A program made the position numbers and the translations under genes. 64,000 nucleotides of DNA. Source: DATJFQ01 sp035495555 (GTDB lineage: Bacteria; Acidobacteriota; Vicinamibacteria; Vicinamibacterales; 2-12-FULL-66-21). Each line of letters opens with the position of its first letter. The first letter of the stretch is position 1. The DNA lies in the NCBI GenBank assembly GCA_035495555.1, contig DATJFQ010000068.1:11927-75926 (forward strand), in the 5' to 3' direction. Positions 50,863-59,746 of this stretch are shown in pieces. The notes below the pieces were generated by a model. The model saw only the letters and a program-made list of their open reading frames with translations. It searched no databases and was not told the DNA's origin.

Positions 50863-53800
50863 CTAGAGTCCGCCGCCGCCGCCTCCGCCCGTCGTCGACG
50901 CGCCGCCCGCACCGCCACTTCCCCCGGACGTGCTGCCGGTCGTCGCCGTTCCGCCGGTGCTGACGGTGGCGCCGGTCGTCGTCGTTGTTGCGGATGTCGC
51001 CGGGATGATGACGGTGCCGCTCGATACCGTCGCCGCACCGTTCACTGTACCCGATGCCGGTCCAACCTTCTGCACCGTCTCGAAGTTGATGAGCGCGAGC
51101 TGATAATCGAGCTGCGCCTGCAGCTCGTTGTTGCGCGCGACCGCGAGATCGCGCTGCGCCTGAATCACGTTGAAGTTCGTCGACATCCCGACTTCGTAGC
51201 GCTTCTGCTCGGCATCGAGCCGCTGTTCCTCCAGCTCCCGCGCGGCGCGGGTGGTGTCGATGCGCTGCCGGTTCTGATCGAGATCGAGCGCCGCCTGACG
51301 CACGTCACGGACGACGTGGAGTTCCGCGCTGCGCAGGCGGGCGAGCGACTGCTCTCGCGACAACTGCGACTGGACGAGCGCGGCCTGATCGGCGCTGTGC
51401 CCCAGCGGATAGCTGACCGTCACCCCGACCGTCCACGTCGGATAGTCGGACGCGAAGACCTGCCGCAGCACGTCCCCGTATGCCGTCGCCGGGCCAGGGC
51501 TGACCGTTCCCGGGAAGCCGCCTGTCCTGAGCAGCTCCGTGCCGCCCAGGCCGTTCGTGAGGTACTCGGCGTTCAGCCGCACATCCGGGAGCACCTGATT
51601 GTGTGCGAGCGAGACCTGCGTGTCGGCAATCTGGATCTGCTTCTTCGTGCGCTGCAAATCCGTTCGCTGGTTCAACGCATTGCGCACGGCCGCGTCGACG
51701 TCCGGTACAGGGCCGACCGGCGGAACGATGTCACCCGGCTGCAGGCGTACGGACCAGTAATCGGCCCGTGCCGGGTCGAGAATCAGAATCCGCAGTTGAT
51801 CCTCCGCCTGACGAGCCTGCGTCTGCGCGACGATCAGGTTTTCACGCCGCTGCGCGACTTCCGCCTGCGCCGACACGAGATCCAGCGGCGGCGACTGCCC
51901 GACGTCGACGCGGGCCCGATTCGTCCGCTCGAGTTCGAGCGACAGGTCGAGGGACTGCTGCTGCACGCCCACGGCGGCGTTGGCGAGGACGAGATTCCAG
52001 TACGCGCGCTCGGCGGCGGTCGTCACCGTCGTTGCGAGTTCCTGCAGGCCGATGTCGGCAATCTCGCTGCTTCGCTGGGCCGTCGTGACTTGCGCCCGGA
52101 ATGGATCGATCTTGAAATCGCGCAGCAGCGGCTGCGACAGCACCCCTTGCACCGACGCGGTCACAGACGGGTTGAAGTTCGACAGCGTGCTGCTCGCGTT
52201 CGTCCGGGCCGAGTTCCAGAGCACGTTGTAGCTCCCGCCACCCCACGGCAGGCGCTGCGCGAAGCCGACGTCTCCGGACCATAAATCAGTGCGCACGCCT
52301 TGCGTGCCGAAGAACACGCTCGTCGGAGGCGCCTGCTGCACATTTCGCTGCAGGCTGCTTTCGAACGTTGGCAGAAACGCCGCGCGCGCCTGCGCCACGC
52401 GCTCGGTCGCGATTCGCGGATCGTAGCCGCCGGCGACCAGATCCGGGTTGTTCGCGGTGGCCATCTGCACAGCCTGTTCTGCCGTGAGCTGGACGACGTC
52501 GGCCGCTGCTGCGGACGTGGGCGGTTGGGCGGCAGACACGGAAGGCGCCGCCGGTTGTGGCACGGGCGCCGCCGGCGGCTGCGCATCAGCACGCCCCGGG
52601 ATCACCAGCGCCAGCAGCACCGCGCCAGCCGTTGCCGCTGCCGCGCGTCCCGCTCTCGTCCACAATCGCAGCCGGACCTGCGACAGGTCGTCGAGCAGCG
52701 AGTACGTCACCGGTGTGACCACGAGCGACAGCAGCAACACGAGCGACTGTCCGCCGATGATGACGAACCCGATGGCGCGGTTGGTGCCGGCGCCGATTCC
52801 GCTCGACAGCACGAGCGGAATCATGCCGGCGACGAACGCGAACGTCGTCATCAGAATCGGGCGCAGCCGATCGCGGCTCGCCTGAAGGACCGCCGCGTCG
52901 CGTTCCAGGCCGCGTTCCCTGAGCTGATTGGCGTGATCGATCTGCAGGATCGAGTTCTTCTTCACGACTCCAAACAACACGAGCAACCCCAATGCTGAAA
53001 AGATGTTGAGCGATTGCCCCGCGACGATGATCGACAGCAGCGCGAAGGGCAGCGTGAGCGGCAGCGACAGGAGAATCGTGATCGGGTGCAGCCACGATTC
53101 GAACTGCGCCGCCAGGATCAAGTACATGAACACCAGCGAGAGGACGAACGCAATCAGGAAATTCTGCGCGGCCCGTCCCAGCTCACGGGATCGGCCTGCA
53201 AACGTCGTACTGTAACCCGGACCCATGTTGAGCGCGTCGGCGGTCTTCGTCATGGCGTCCATCGCGGGCGTCTGTGAGGCGCCGGGCAGCAGTCCCGCGA
53301 ACACGGTGACCTGCCGCTGGCGGTTCAGCCGATCGACGTTGCTCGGGGCCGTGCCGTTCGTCAGGTCGGCAACGCTCCGGAGCGGCACGCTGCCGATGCT
53401 GGACGAGGGAACGGTCAGCTCGCCGATGGACCCCGCCGACGCGCGCTGCTGGCCGAGCGCGCGGATGTGCACTTCGTACTGCTCTCCATTCTCGTTGTAA
53501 GTGGTGACCTGATCGCCGCCGACCAGCAATCGTAACGTTTCTGCGGCGTCGGAAATCTGCACGCCCAGGTCGGCCGCCTCGAGCCGGTCGATATGAACCG
53601 AGATCTCGGGCTTGCCGACGTTCAACGACGTGTCGACGTCCACGACGCCGGGCATCTTTCGCGCGGCTGCCGCGACGCTGTCCGCATACTGCTGCAGCTT
53701 GTTCAGGTCGGGTCCGCTGATCGTGAACTGGATGTCCGCGTTCTGATTGCCGCCGCCTCCGATCGTCGCGACCGGACGGACCCCGGTTCGAAGCCGCGCC

Positions 53801-55737
53801 GGGGCAAATTTCGGCAGCACCGTGTCCCGCACCTGATTCATCACCGTGAACTGATCGCGCGACCGCTGCGACAGCGGCTTCAGGCGCACGTAGATCGTCC
53901 CCGCGTTCTGGGTCCGGGCCGGGTCGTCCGCGACCGTGACGAGCGTGTAGTCGACGTCCGGTATCTGCCGAACGTTCGCCGCGATGCGGCTCGCGATGAT
54001 TTCCGTTGAATCGAGGCTCGTGCCCTCTGGCGCGCGCAGTCCGATTTCGAACTGCGACTGATCATCGTTGGGCAGAAAATTCTTCTTCGCGACCGCAAAG
54101 AGCGGCACGCTGCTCAGGAGCACGAGCACCGCGAGCCCCGCGACGACGCCGCGGTGCGCAAGCGCCCACGAGAGAACGCGCGAGTACCGGCGATCGACGG
54201 CCGCAAACACGCGGCTGTCCTTCGACGTCGTCCCGCGCGCGTCGCCGTCCTTCTGCGGCGCGACCTTGATCCATCGCGCCGACAGCATCGGGGTGAGCGT
54301 GAAGCTCACGAGGAGCGACACGAGGATTGCGAACGACATCGTCAGGCCGAAGCTCTTCATGAACCGTCCGACGATCCCTCCCATGAAGCCGACCGGCACG
54401 AAAATCGCCACGAGTGAAAGCGTCGTCGCGAGGACGGCGAGGCCGATTTCACGAGTCGCTTCGATCGCCGCCTGGAACGGCGGCATGTGTTTCTCTTCGA
54501 CGAATCGATAAATGTTCTCGAGCACCACGATCGCGTCGTCGATCACGATGCCGACGGCAAGCGTGAGTGCGAGCATCGTCATGGAGTTCAGTGTGAACCC
54601 TTCGTACCAGATCAGGCCGAAGGTCGCGACGATCGATGTCGGGATGGCGATAGCCGCGATGAGCGTCGACCGCCAGTTCCACAGAAAGAAGAGCACGACG
54701 AGCGCTGCGAGCGCAGAGCCCAGCACGAGGTGCTCTTCGACGGTGTCGATCGACGCCTTGATGAACTCCGACTGATCGCGGACGACGCGGATGTGGTACC
54801 CGGGCGGCCTGACCGCCTCGAGATCGGCCAGCCGATCTTTGATCGATTGCACGACTTCGACCGTGTTCGTGCCGGACTGCCGCCTGATGGTGAGCAGCAC
54901 GGTCGCGTCCCCGCTGATGTTTGCCTTCGTCAGCGGCTCGGCCATGCCGTCCTCGATCGTGGCGACGTCGCGAAGCAGGATCGGATGACCGTCGCGCTGC
55001 TTTACGACGACGTCGCCGAATTCCGCGACCGATTGCACGCGACCGCGCGTACGAAGCGTCATGGCTTCGGGGCCGGCTTCCACCCGGCCGCCCGGGACCT
55101 CGGCGTTCTGCGCCTGGAGCGCACGCGAAACATCCGTGACGGTGAGGTTGTAGGCCTGGAGGCGCGCCGCATCGAGCACGACGTTCACCTGCCGCTGCCG
55201 GCCACCGACGACGAGGACCTGCCCGACGCCGTTGACGCTCTCGAGCTGCCGGCGGAGCGTCTTGTCGGCGTACTCGGTGATGTCGCGGATCGGCTTGCTG
55301 GCCGACACCGCAAGCGTCAGGACGGGAGCCGCATCAGGGTCGAATTTCTCGACGGTCGGCTGATCGACGGTCTTCGGCAGGAGCGGGATGACGCGATTGA
55401 CGCGGTCGCGTACTTCCTGGGCGGCAATGTCCGCGTCCTTCTCGAGGAGGAACGACACGATCACGGTCGACACGCCTTCAGAAGACGTCGACCGAAGCTC
55501 GTCGATGCCGCTGACGGTGTTTACGGCTTCCTCGATCTTGTCCGAGATCTCGGTTTCGACTTCCTCTGGCGCCGCGCCGGGCATCGTCGTTGTCACGACG
55601 ATGGTCGGGAAGTCGACCTTCGGGAATTGATCGAGCCCGAGCCGCGTGAACGCGAATGCGCCCACCACGGTCAGGGCAAGAATGAGGACCGTCGCGAAGA
55701 CCGGCCGCTTGACGGAAATGGATGCGAGCCACTGCAT
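50863..55737 (-). CDS. RND efflux pump fused to TolC-type outer-membrane factor
   Basis: One uninterrupted 1624-residue frame. Residues 1 to about 1025 are a complete AcrB-like RND pump: 'SVKRPVFATVLILALTVVGAFAF', the TM4 Asp pair in 'AVGIVIDDAIVVLENIYR' at about 400, and the TM10 Lys in 'LFGVVKKNSILQ'. A hydrophobic segment, 'AGAVLLALVIPGRADAQ', at about 1031-1051 looks exactly like the signal peptide of a free TolC. From about 1085 to 1560 the two-repeat outer-membrane factor follows ('AEQAVQMATANNPDLV', 'LDLVSAQAEVAQRRENLI', 'QRDLAVARNNELQAQLDYQLALINFETV'), ending in a Gly/Thr/Ser-rich tail. Signal peptidase cleavage near 1050 could release the TolC half. The adaptor gene is ten bases upstream. 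Confidence 0.9.
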   Translation of the reverse strand: MQWLASISVKRPVFATVLILALTVVGAFAFTRLGLDQFPKVDFPTIVVTTTMPGAAPEEVETEISDKIEEAVNTVSGIDELRSTSSEGVSTVIVSFLLEKDADIAAQEVRDRVNRVIPLLPKTVDQPTVEKFDPDAAPVLTLAVSASKPIRDITEYADKTLRRQLESVNGVGQVLVVGGRQRQVNVVLDAARLQAYNLTVTDVSRALQAQNAEVPGGRVEAGPEAMTLRTRGRVQSVAEFGDVVVKQRDGHPILLRDVATIEDGMAEPLTKANISGDATVLLTIRRQSGTNTVEVVQSIKDRLADLEAVRPPGYHIRVVRDQSEFIKASIDTVEEHLVLGSALAALVVLFFLWNWRSTLIAAIAIPTSIVATFGLIWYEGFTLNSMTMLALTLAVGIVIDDAIVVLENIYRFVEEKHMPPFQAAIEATREIGLAVLATTLSLVAIFVPVGFMGGIVGRFMKSFGLTMSFAILVSLLVSFTLTPMLSARWIKVAPQKDGDARGTTSKDSRVFAAVDRRYSRVLSWALAHRGVVAGLAVLVLLSSVPLFAVAKKNFLPNDDQSQFEIGLRAPEGTSLDSTEIIASRIAANVRQIPDVDYTLVTVADDPARTQNAGTIYVRLKPLSQRSRDQFTVMNQVRDTVLPKFAPARLRTGVRPVATIGGGGNQNADIQFTISGPDLNKLQQYADSVAAAARKMPGVVDVDTSLNVGKPEISVHIDRLEAADLGVQISDAAETLRLLVGGDQVTTYNENGEQYEVHIRALGQQRASAGSIGELTVPSSSIGSVPLRSVADLTNGTAPSNVDRLNRQRQVTVFAGLLPGASQTPAMDAMTKTADALNMGPGYSTTFAGRSRELGRAAQNFLIAFVLSLVFMYLILAAQFESWLHPITILLSLPLTLPFALLSIIVAGQSLNIFSALGLLVLFGVVKKNSILQIDHANQLRERGLERDAAVLQASRDRLRPILMTTFAFVAGMIPLVLSSGIGAGTNRAIGFVIIGGQSLVLLLSLVVTPVTYSLLDDLSQVRLRLWTRAGRAAAATAGAVLLALVIPGRADAQPPAAPVPQPAAPSVSAAQPPTSAAAADVVQLTAEQAVQMATANNPDLVAGGYDPRIATERVAQARAAFLPTFESSLQRNVQQAPPTSVFFGTQGVRTDLWSGDVGFAQRLPWGGGSYNVLWNSARTNASSTLSNFNPSVTASVQGVLSQPLLRDFKIDPFRAQVTTAQRSSEIADIGLQELATTVTTAAERAYWNLVLANAAVGVQQQSLDLSLELERTNRARVDVGQSPPLDLVSAQAEVAQRRENLIVAQTQARQAEDQLRILILDPARADYWSVRLQPGDIVPPVGPVPDVDAAVRNALNQRTDLQRTKKQIQIADTQVSLAHNQVLPDVRLNAEYLTNGLGGTELLRTGGFPGTVSPGPATAYGDVLRQVFASDYPTWTVGVTVSYPLGHSADQAALVQSQLSREQSLARLRSAELHVVRDVRQAALDLDQNRQRIDTTRAARELEEQRLDAEQKRYEVGMSTNFNVIQAQRDLAVARNNELQAQLDYQLALINFETVQKVGPASGTVNGAATVSSGTVIIPATSATTTTTGATVSTGGTATTGSTSGGSGGAGGASTTGGGGGGGL

Positions 55738-55746
55738 GGACGTGCC

Positions 55747-56952
55747 TCAACCTTCAATCTGCACGCGCGCGCCGTCCGTGAGCTTCCCTCGCGGATTCGA
55801 GGCCACGCGCTCGCCGGCTTTTACGCCGCTGGCAATCTCGATACGATCGGCGACCTTCTCGCCGGTCGTCACGATCCGCTCCTCGACGGTGTCGCCGTTG
55901 ACCACGAAGACGCGCGCGGTTCCGGCGACGGTTTCGATGGCAGATTCCGGAACGAGGAGCGCCGACGCGGGATGCGGCTGCTGAAGGAGCGCGGTCGCAA
56001 ACAGGCCGGGTTTCAACCGGCCGTCGGCGTTCGGTGCGATCGCTTCAACGGTGAGGGCCCGCTGGTCGGACTTGAGCGCCGGTGAAACGAACCGCACGCG
56101 CGCGGCGAAGACTTCGTTGGGATACGCGTCGACTGTCAACCGCACCGCCTGACCTTCGGATACCTGCGCGAGGTACTGTTCGGGAACCGTGAGCTGGACA
56201 CGAAGAGGATTGATCTGCACGACGGTCGCGATCCTGGTGCCCTTCGTGACGTAATCGCCGACGCTCACCAGGCGTTCGGCGACGATGCCGGAGAACGGTG
56301 CCCGGACGACCGTGTCGGCGGCGGACTTCTTCGCCAGATCGACCCGGGCGCGAGCGGCCTGGAGGGATCGGTAGGACTGCTGCGCCCCGTTCAGAGCGGT
56401 CTGATACTGCTGCTCCGCGGCGCGGACCGCCGTCAGCTTCTGGTCGTACTCCGCCTGCGAGACCACTCTCTGATCGAGCAGCGACTTGATCCGATTGAAG
56501 TCGGCCTGGGCCCAATCGAGGCTGGCCTTCGCGGTGAGGACCTCCGGGACACGCGCGGGGTCGAACGGCTGCCCGGCGGCGAGTCCCAGGCGCGCTTCGA
56601 TCTGGGCCGCGTTGGCTTCAGCTTCACGCAGCGAGGCGTCGGCCTCAGTGGCGGAAATCCGCGCGAGTGGCGTGCCCGTGGCGACGCGCGTGCCGCGCTC
56701 AACCGGCGTCAACACCACGCGGCCCGCCGCTTCCGCCGCGACGTCGGCCTGCTCGTCTGCGGCGAGCGAGCCGGTCACACGAACAAAACGATCGATGGGC
56801 TGAGGCGCGGCTGTCACCGTCCGAATCGCGATTGGTGCCGGCGCGGTCGTTGCGGCCGCAGCGTTCGCGGTCTCGCCGACGCAGGCGGCACCGGACATGC
56901 CAACAGCACCGGCCGCGGTGAGAAAGACGACAAAGCGCAACTGACGAAGCAT
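55747..56952 (-). CDS. RND efflux periplasmic adaptor (membrane fusion protein)
   Basis: This is a 401-residue HlyD/AcrA-family adaptor. The N-terminus is a signal sequence ending 'GMSGAACVGE', where Cys may be lipidated. 'PQPIDRFVRVTGSLAADEQADVAAEAAGRVV' starts the beta-barrel/lipoyl part, the helical hairpin spans about 110-205, and 'VVRAPFSGIVAERLVSVGDYVTKGT' is the second lipoyl half. 'VPESAIETVAGTARVFVVNGDTVEERIVTTGEKVADRIEIASGVKAGERV' is the membrane-proximal domain. It bridges the pump and the outer-membrane factor encoded ten bases downstream. Confidence 0.95.
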   Translation of the reverse strand: MLRQLRFVVFLTAAGAVGMSGAACVGETANAAAATTAPAPIAIRTVTAAPQPIDRFVRVTGSLAADEQADVAAEAAGRVVLTPVERGTRVATGTPLARISATEADASLREAEANAAQIEARLGLAAGQPFDPARVPEVLTAKASLDWAQADFNRIKSLLDQRVVSQAEYDQKLTAVRAAEQQYQTALNGAQQSYRSLQAARARVDLAKKSAADTVVRAPFSGIVAERLVSVGDYVTKGTRIATVVQINPLRVQLTVPEQYLAQVSEGQAVRLTVDAYPNEVFAARVRFVSPALKSDQRALTVEAIAPNADGRLKPGLFATALLQQPHPASALLVPESAIETVAGTARVFVVNGDTVEERIVTTGEKVADRIEIASGVKAGERVASNPRGKLTDGARVQIEG

Positions 56953-56978
56953 GACGATCTATCCTCGATAAAGAAGAA

Positions 56979-57701
56979 TTAGTCCTGGGGGTCTGCGGGG
57001 CAGGGCGCGAGTACCAGGCCGGTGGCGGCTCCGGCTTTCAGGCCCTGTATGGCGGTGTCGAGCATGGCGTGCGCAAGCGCGTCGCCGTCTTCGCCCTGAC
57101 CGAGCCGATCGCACAAGCGGAGCGCGGCGGCACCGTGGATAGCGGTCAGGAGAATGCGGAACACGGTGAAGGGCGACGTGTTCTCGGGCAGGGCGCCGCG
57201 GTCGATCGCGCTCTGTATCCGGACCACCATGCCGTGCTTCATCTCGCCGATGAACCCGAAGCGCTCCCAGTCGCGGCTGATCCGCGGCACCGTGCGGTCG
57301 AGAAACATCAGCGCGAAGTACTCCGGATGGCTCTTGCTGAATTCGTAGTAGTGCCAGAACATGCGGCGGAGATCGTCGACGGGGTCGCCGTGACCGTCGG
57401 TGTCATCGCTTGCCTTCATGAACAGCAGGCGGAACCCCTCTTCAGCCAGCGCGAAGAAGATGTCGTCCTTACTGGCGAAATAGCCGTAAATCGCGGCGGG
57501 GCTGTATTCGATTCTCTCCGCGATCTTCCTGAGGGAGACGTGCTGGTAGCCTTCCGTAACGAAGAGCTCGCGGGCCGCGTCCAGAATGCTGCGGCTGACG
57601 CTTTCGCGTTCCCGATCGTGTCGTTCTCTTACGCCCAAGTGTTTTGTTTTCTGTTGGTTACTGGTGAGATCTGTTGCAGTGAGCGCGCCGGGAATTCTCA
57701 C
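56979..57701 (-). CDS. TetR family repressor of the RND operon
   Basis: This 240-residue regulator has its HTH in 'ILDAARELFVTEGYQHVSLRKIAERIEYSPAAIYGYFASKDDIFFALAEEGF'. The ligand-binding C-terminal domain contains 'HPEYFALMFLDRT', typical of the TetR C-terminal domain 33-like group. GTG 57701 has GGAG nine bases upstream; TTG 57638, which begins 'GVRERHDRERE', is an alternative that matches the usual family N-terminus. It is 26 bases from the adaptor gene and so heads the three-gene efflux operon. Two 13-bp palindromes just upstream are its probable operators. Confidence 0.9.
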   Translation of the reverse strand: MRIPGALTATDLTSNQQKTKHLGVRERHDRERESVSRSILDAARELFVTEGYQHVSLRKIAERIEYSPAAIYGYFASKDDIFFALAEEGFRLLFMKASDDTDGHGDPVDDLRRMFWHYYEFSKSHPEYFALMFLDRTVPRISRDWERFGFIGEMKHGMVVRIQSAIDRGALPENTSPFTVFRILLTAIHGAAALRLCDRLGQGEDGDALAHAMLDTAIQGLKAGAATGLVLAPCPADPQD

Positions 57702-57716
57702 AACCAAAGGCTCCGC

Positions 57717-57747
57717 TGAACACCGTTCAATATGCTAACACCGTTAG
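57717..57747. promoter_or_regulatory. Tandem TetR-type operators
   Basis: TGAACACCGTTCA (57717-57729) and CTAACACCGTTAG (57735-57747) are both perfect palindromes with 5-bp arms around ACC. They share the core AACACCGTT, and their centres are 18 bases apart. They lie between the tetR and pterin dehydratase genes, so either or both may be controlled. Confidence 0.75.
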
Positions 57748-57787
57748 ACGAGCGGCTATTCCCGCCCGTTCCGGTTATGCTTCCGGG

Positions 57788-58087
57788 ATGCGACCGAAAC
57801 GGCTGTCTGAAGATGAGATTGGCCAGGCGCTGCGCGAATTGACCGGATGGACGCGGGAAGGAGAGGCCATCACGCGGCAGTTCACGTTCGCCTCCTTCCC
57901 CGACGCGATCGCCTTCGCGACCCGCCTGGCGTTCGATGCCGAAGCGGCAGACCACCACCCGGAACTGACCATCGACTACAAACGGGTGACGCTCAGGTAT
58001 TCAACGCACAGTGAAGGCGGTCTGACTCAGAATGACGTGGAAGGCGCACGGACGGCTGACCGCCTCGCGATCCGTTTCCTGTCCTGA
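57788..58087 (+). CDS. phhB: Pterin-4a-carbinolamine dehydratase
   Basis: This is a 99-residue enzyme of the PCD/DCoH fold. 'RLSEDEIGQALRELTGWTREGEAITRQFTFASFPDAIAF', the active-site 'ADHHPELTIDYKRVTLRYSTHSEGGLTQND' with the paired His, and the length are all typical. It dehydrates the carbinolamine left by aromatic amino-acid hydroxylases, or has a moonlighting role. No hydroxylase gene is adjacent. It is divergent from tetR across the tandem operators. Confidence 0.93.
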   Translation: MRPKRLSEDEIGQALRELTGWTREGEAITRQFTFASFPDAIAFATRLAFDAEAADHHPELTIDYKRVTLRYSTHSEGGLTQNDVEGARTADRLAIRFLS

Positions 58088-58251
58088 GATTGCTGGCGCG
58101 GCGACAGTGTTCAGTGACGCGCCATCTTGGTCAGAGCGACGGAAAGGAAAAGGCAGAACAGCGAGCACGTTCGAAACATGCCCGTTTAGACGCAGCTCGA
58201 CAGGCAACGGATCGAGGCAGCCGGAGGATTTTGCGATTATGTGTTGGGGGT

Positions 58252-58539
58252 TCAGCCGATCGGAAAGATTTTATCGAGGCCGTCCGCCGGGCGCGGGATC
58301 ACGTGAACCCCAATCAGCTCCCCGACTTTCCGCGCGGCAGCGGCGCCCGCATCCGTAGCGGCTTTGACGGATGCGACGTCGCCGCGCACGATCGCGGTGA
58401 CGAGCCCCGCATCCACCTTCTGCCAGCCGACGAACAGGACGTTCGCGGTTTTCACCATTGCGTCAGCCGCTTCGATCATGCCCACGAGCCCGCGGGTTTC
58501 GACGAGGCCGAGCGCTTCGCCTGGCAGTTCCTTCGCCAT
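58252..58539 (-). CDS. Bacterial microcompartment shell protein, BMC-H hexamer type
   Basis: This is a 95-residue single-domain BMC protein. 'EALGLVETRGLVGMIEAADAMVKTANVLFVGWQKVDAGLVTAIVRGDVASVKAATDAGAAAA' aligns over its whole length with CcmK/PduA-type shell hexamers, including the Lys in 'MVKTANV' at the hexamer edge and 'IVRGDVA' before the pore helix. No pentamer (BMC-P), trimer, or encapsulated enzyme set is in the window. It lies 13 bases downstream of the DSD1-type PLP enzyme on the same strand, so the two are probably co-transcribed. The 164 bases between it and phhB show no gene or clear signal. Confidence 0.93.
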   Translation of the reverse strand: MAKELPGEALGLVETRGLVGMIEAADAMVKTANVLFVGWQKVDAGLVTAIVRGDVASVKAATDAGAAAARKVGELIGVHVIPRPADGLDKIFPIG

Positions 58540-58552
58540 GAAGGCTTTGATT

Positions 58553-59668
58553 CTACGTGATCTTGCCGCGCGCTGCCACGGGAAGCTGCTCGATCACCTG
58601 GTCGCCGTCGACGAGCCAGACATTGTCTACCAGATTCGAGACGACGCAGGAATGATTGGGAATGATCCGGACGAGATCGCCTGTCTGCAGCCGGGTCCCG
58701 CCAGACGTCGCGCGGACCGTCGCGTGTTCCTCGGATAAGCGCTCGACGAGCAGATCGGCGGCGATCATCGTGCCCTCCAGTGCCTGGAGCACCACCCCAT
58801 ATCCGCCGCTCGAAGCGAAGCCGCGGGCGCCGTCGCTGGTTAACGTCTTCGATCCGCTGTCGAAGACGAGTCGCTCGGGAGCCGGATGGCTGACCACGCG
58901 CGCGAGCACCGTCAGCGCGCAGTCGGCGAAATCCGCGGCACCAAGCCCGACCTGCGTACGATCGAAGTAGGCGTAGTTTCCCGGGCGGATCTCGGTCACG
59001 CCGTTCTCATTCAAAGAAAACCGGGCGGTCGGCGTCGCGCCCACACTGATCTCCCTGCAGTCCACGCCCGACCGGCACGCGAGGTCGCGCAGCAGTTCCG
59101 CCTCGGTTGCGGCGATCGACTTCAGTTCCGCATCGCAGGTGGCCGAGTACGCGTGCCCCGCGTGGCTGAGCAGTCCATGAAACCGAATCCCGGGAAGCTC
59201 CGCGATGCTGCGTACCACCGATGCCGCATCGGCGGACGCGGGGTCGATCCCGCAGCGGTGAAACCCGACGTCGACCTTCACGAGCACGTCGAGCGTTCGT
59301 CCCTTCCGGCAGGCGACGTCCGACCATGCCTGCGCAATCGCGAGGTCGTCGACGATGAACGACAGCGCCACGCGGCCGGCGAGGGCGAACAGGCGGTCCG
59401 CGTTCACGGGATGCAGCGGGTACGGGAGTCGGATGTCCTCGATGCCCGCATCGGCGAATACCTCCGCCTCACCGAGTTTGGCGCAGCAGATGCCCACCGC
59501 GCCGCGTTCGATCTGCATCGCGGCGATGAAGGGTGATTTGTGCGTCTTTGCATGAGGGCGCAGCCGCCGGCCGTGCGCGGCCGCCGCCTGCTGCATGCGG
59601 TCGAGATTCCGTACGAGGCGCGACGATTCAAGCAGAACGGCCGGCGTCGGCAGGTCGCTGAGGCGCAT
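58553..59668 (-). CDS. DSD1/D-threonine aldolase-like PLP enzyme (alanine racemase fold)
   Basis: This is a 371-residue fold-type III PLP protein. 'LPTPAVLLESSRLVRNLDRMQ' opens the barrel, 'RLRPHAKTHKSPFIAAMQI' carries the Schiff-base Lys, 'HGLLSHAGHAYSA' and 'ISVGATPTARF' bind PLP phosphate, and the C-terminal 'VRIIPNHSCVVSNLVD' is the His-x-Cys metal site that marks D-serine dehydratase/D-threonine aldolase relatives. It would act on a D-hydroxy amino acid; which one cannot be told. It is followed closely by the BMC-H gene, which raises the possibility of a compartment-related amine or aldehyde chemistry. Confidence 0.9.
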   Translation of the reverse strand: MRLSDLPTPAVLLESSRLVRNLDRMQQAAAAHGRRLRPHAKTHKSPFIAAMQIERGAVGICCAKLGEAEVFADAGIEDIRLPYPLHPVNADRLFALAGRVALSFIVDDLAIAQAWSDVACRKGRTLDVLVKVDVGFHRCGIDPASADAASVVRSIAELPGIRFHGLLSHAGHAYSATCDAELKSIAATEAELLRDLACRSGVDCREISVGATPTARFSLNENGVTEIRPGNYAYFDRTQVGLGAADFADCALTVLARVVSHPAPERLVFDSGSKTLTSDGARGFASSGGYGVVLQALEGTMIAADLLVERLSEEHATVRATSGGTRLQTGDLVRIIPNHSCVVSNLVDNVWLVDGDQVIEQLPVAARGKIT

Positions 59669-59746
59669 GACGCCTAGATGGTACGCGCAACTGCGAGCTG
59701 CGCGCTACACCGCCGCCGTGTGGCTGCGCTCTCGCCGCGGCGGCGT

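Noticed and set aside
52560..52700. A missed stop codon separating RND pump and TolC
   Set aside because: No stop is present in the frame between the last pump helix and the TolC signal-like segment, so the sequence as given encodes a fusion; an assembly error can only be tested with reads.
54487..56085. 532-codon plus-strand frame opposite the RND pump and adaptor
   Set aside because: It runs across two convincing genes on the other strand and has shadow composition.
58088..58251. Possible small gene between phhB and the BMC-H gene
   Set aside because: Frames here are short, lack ribosome sites and show no recognisable sequence.
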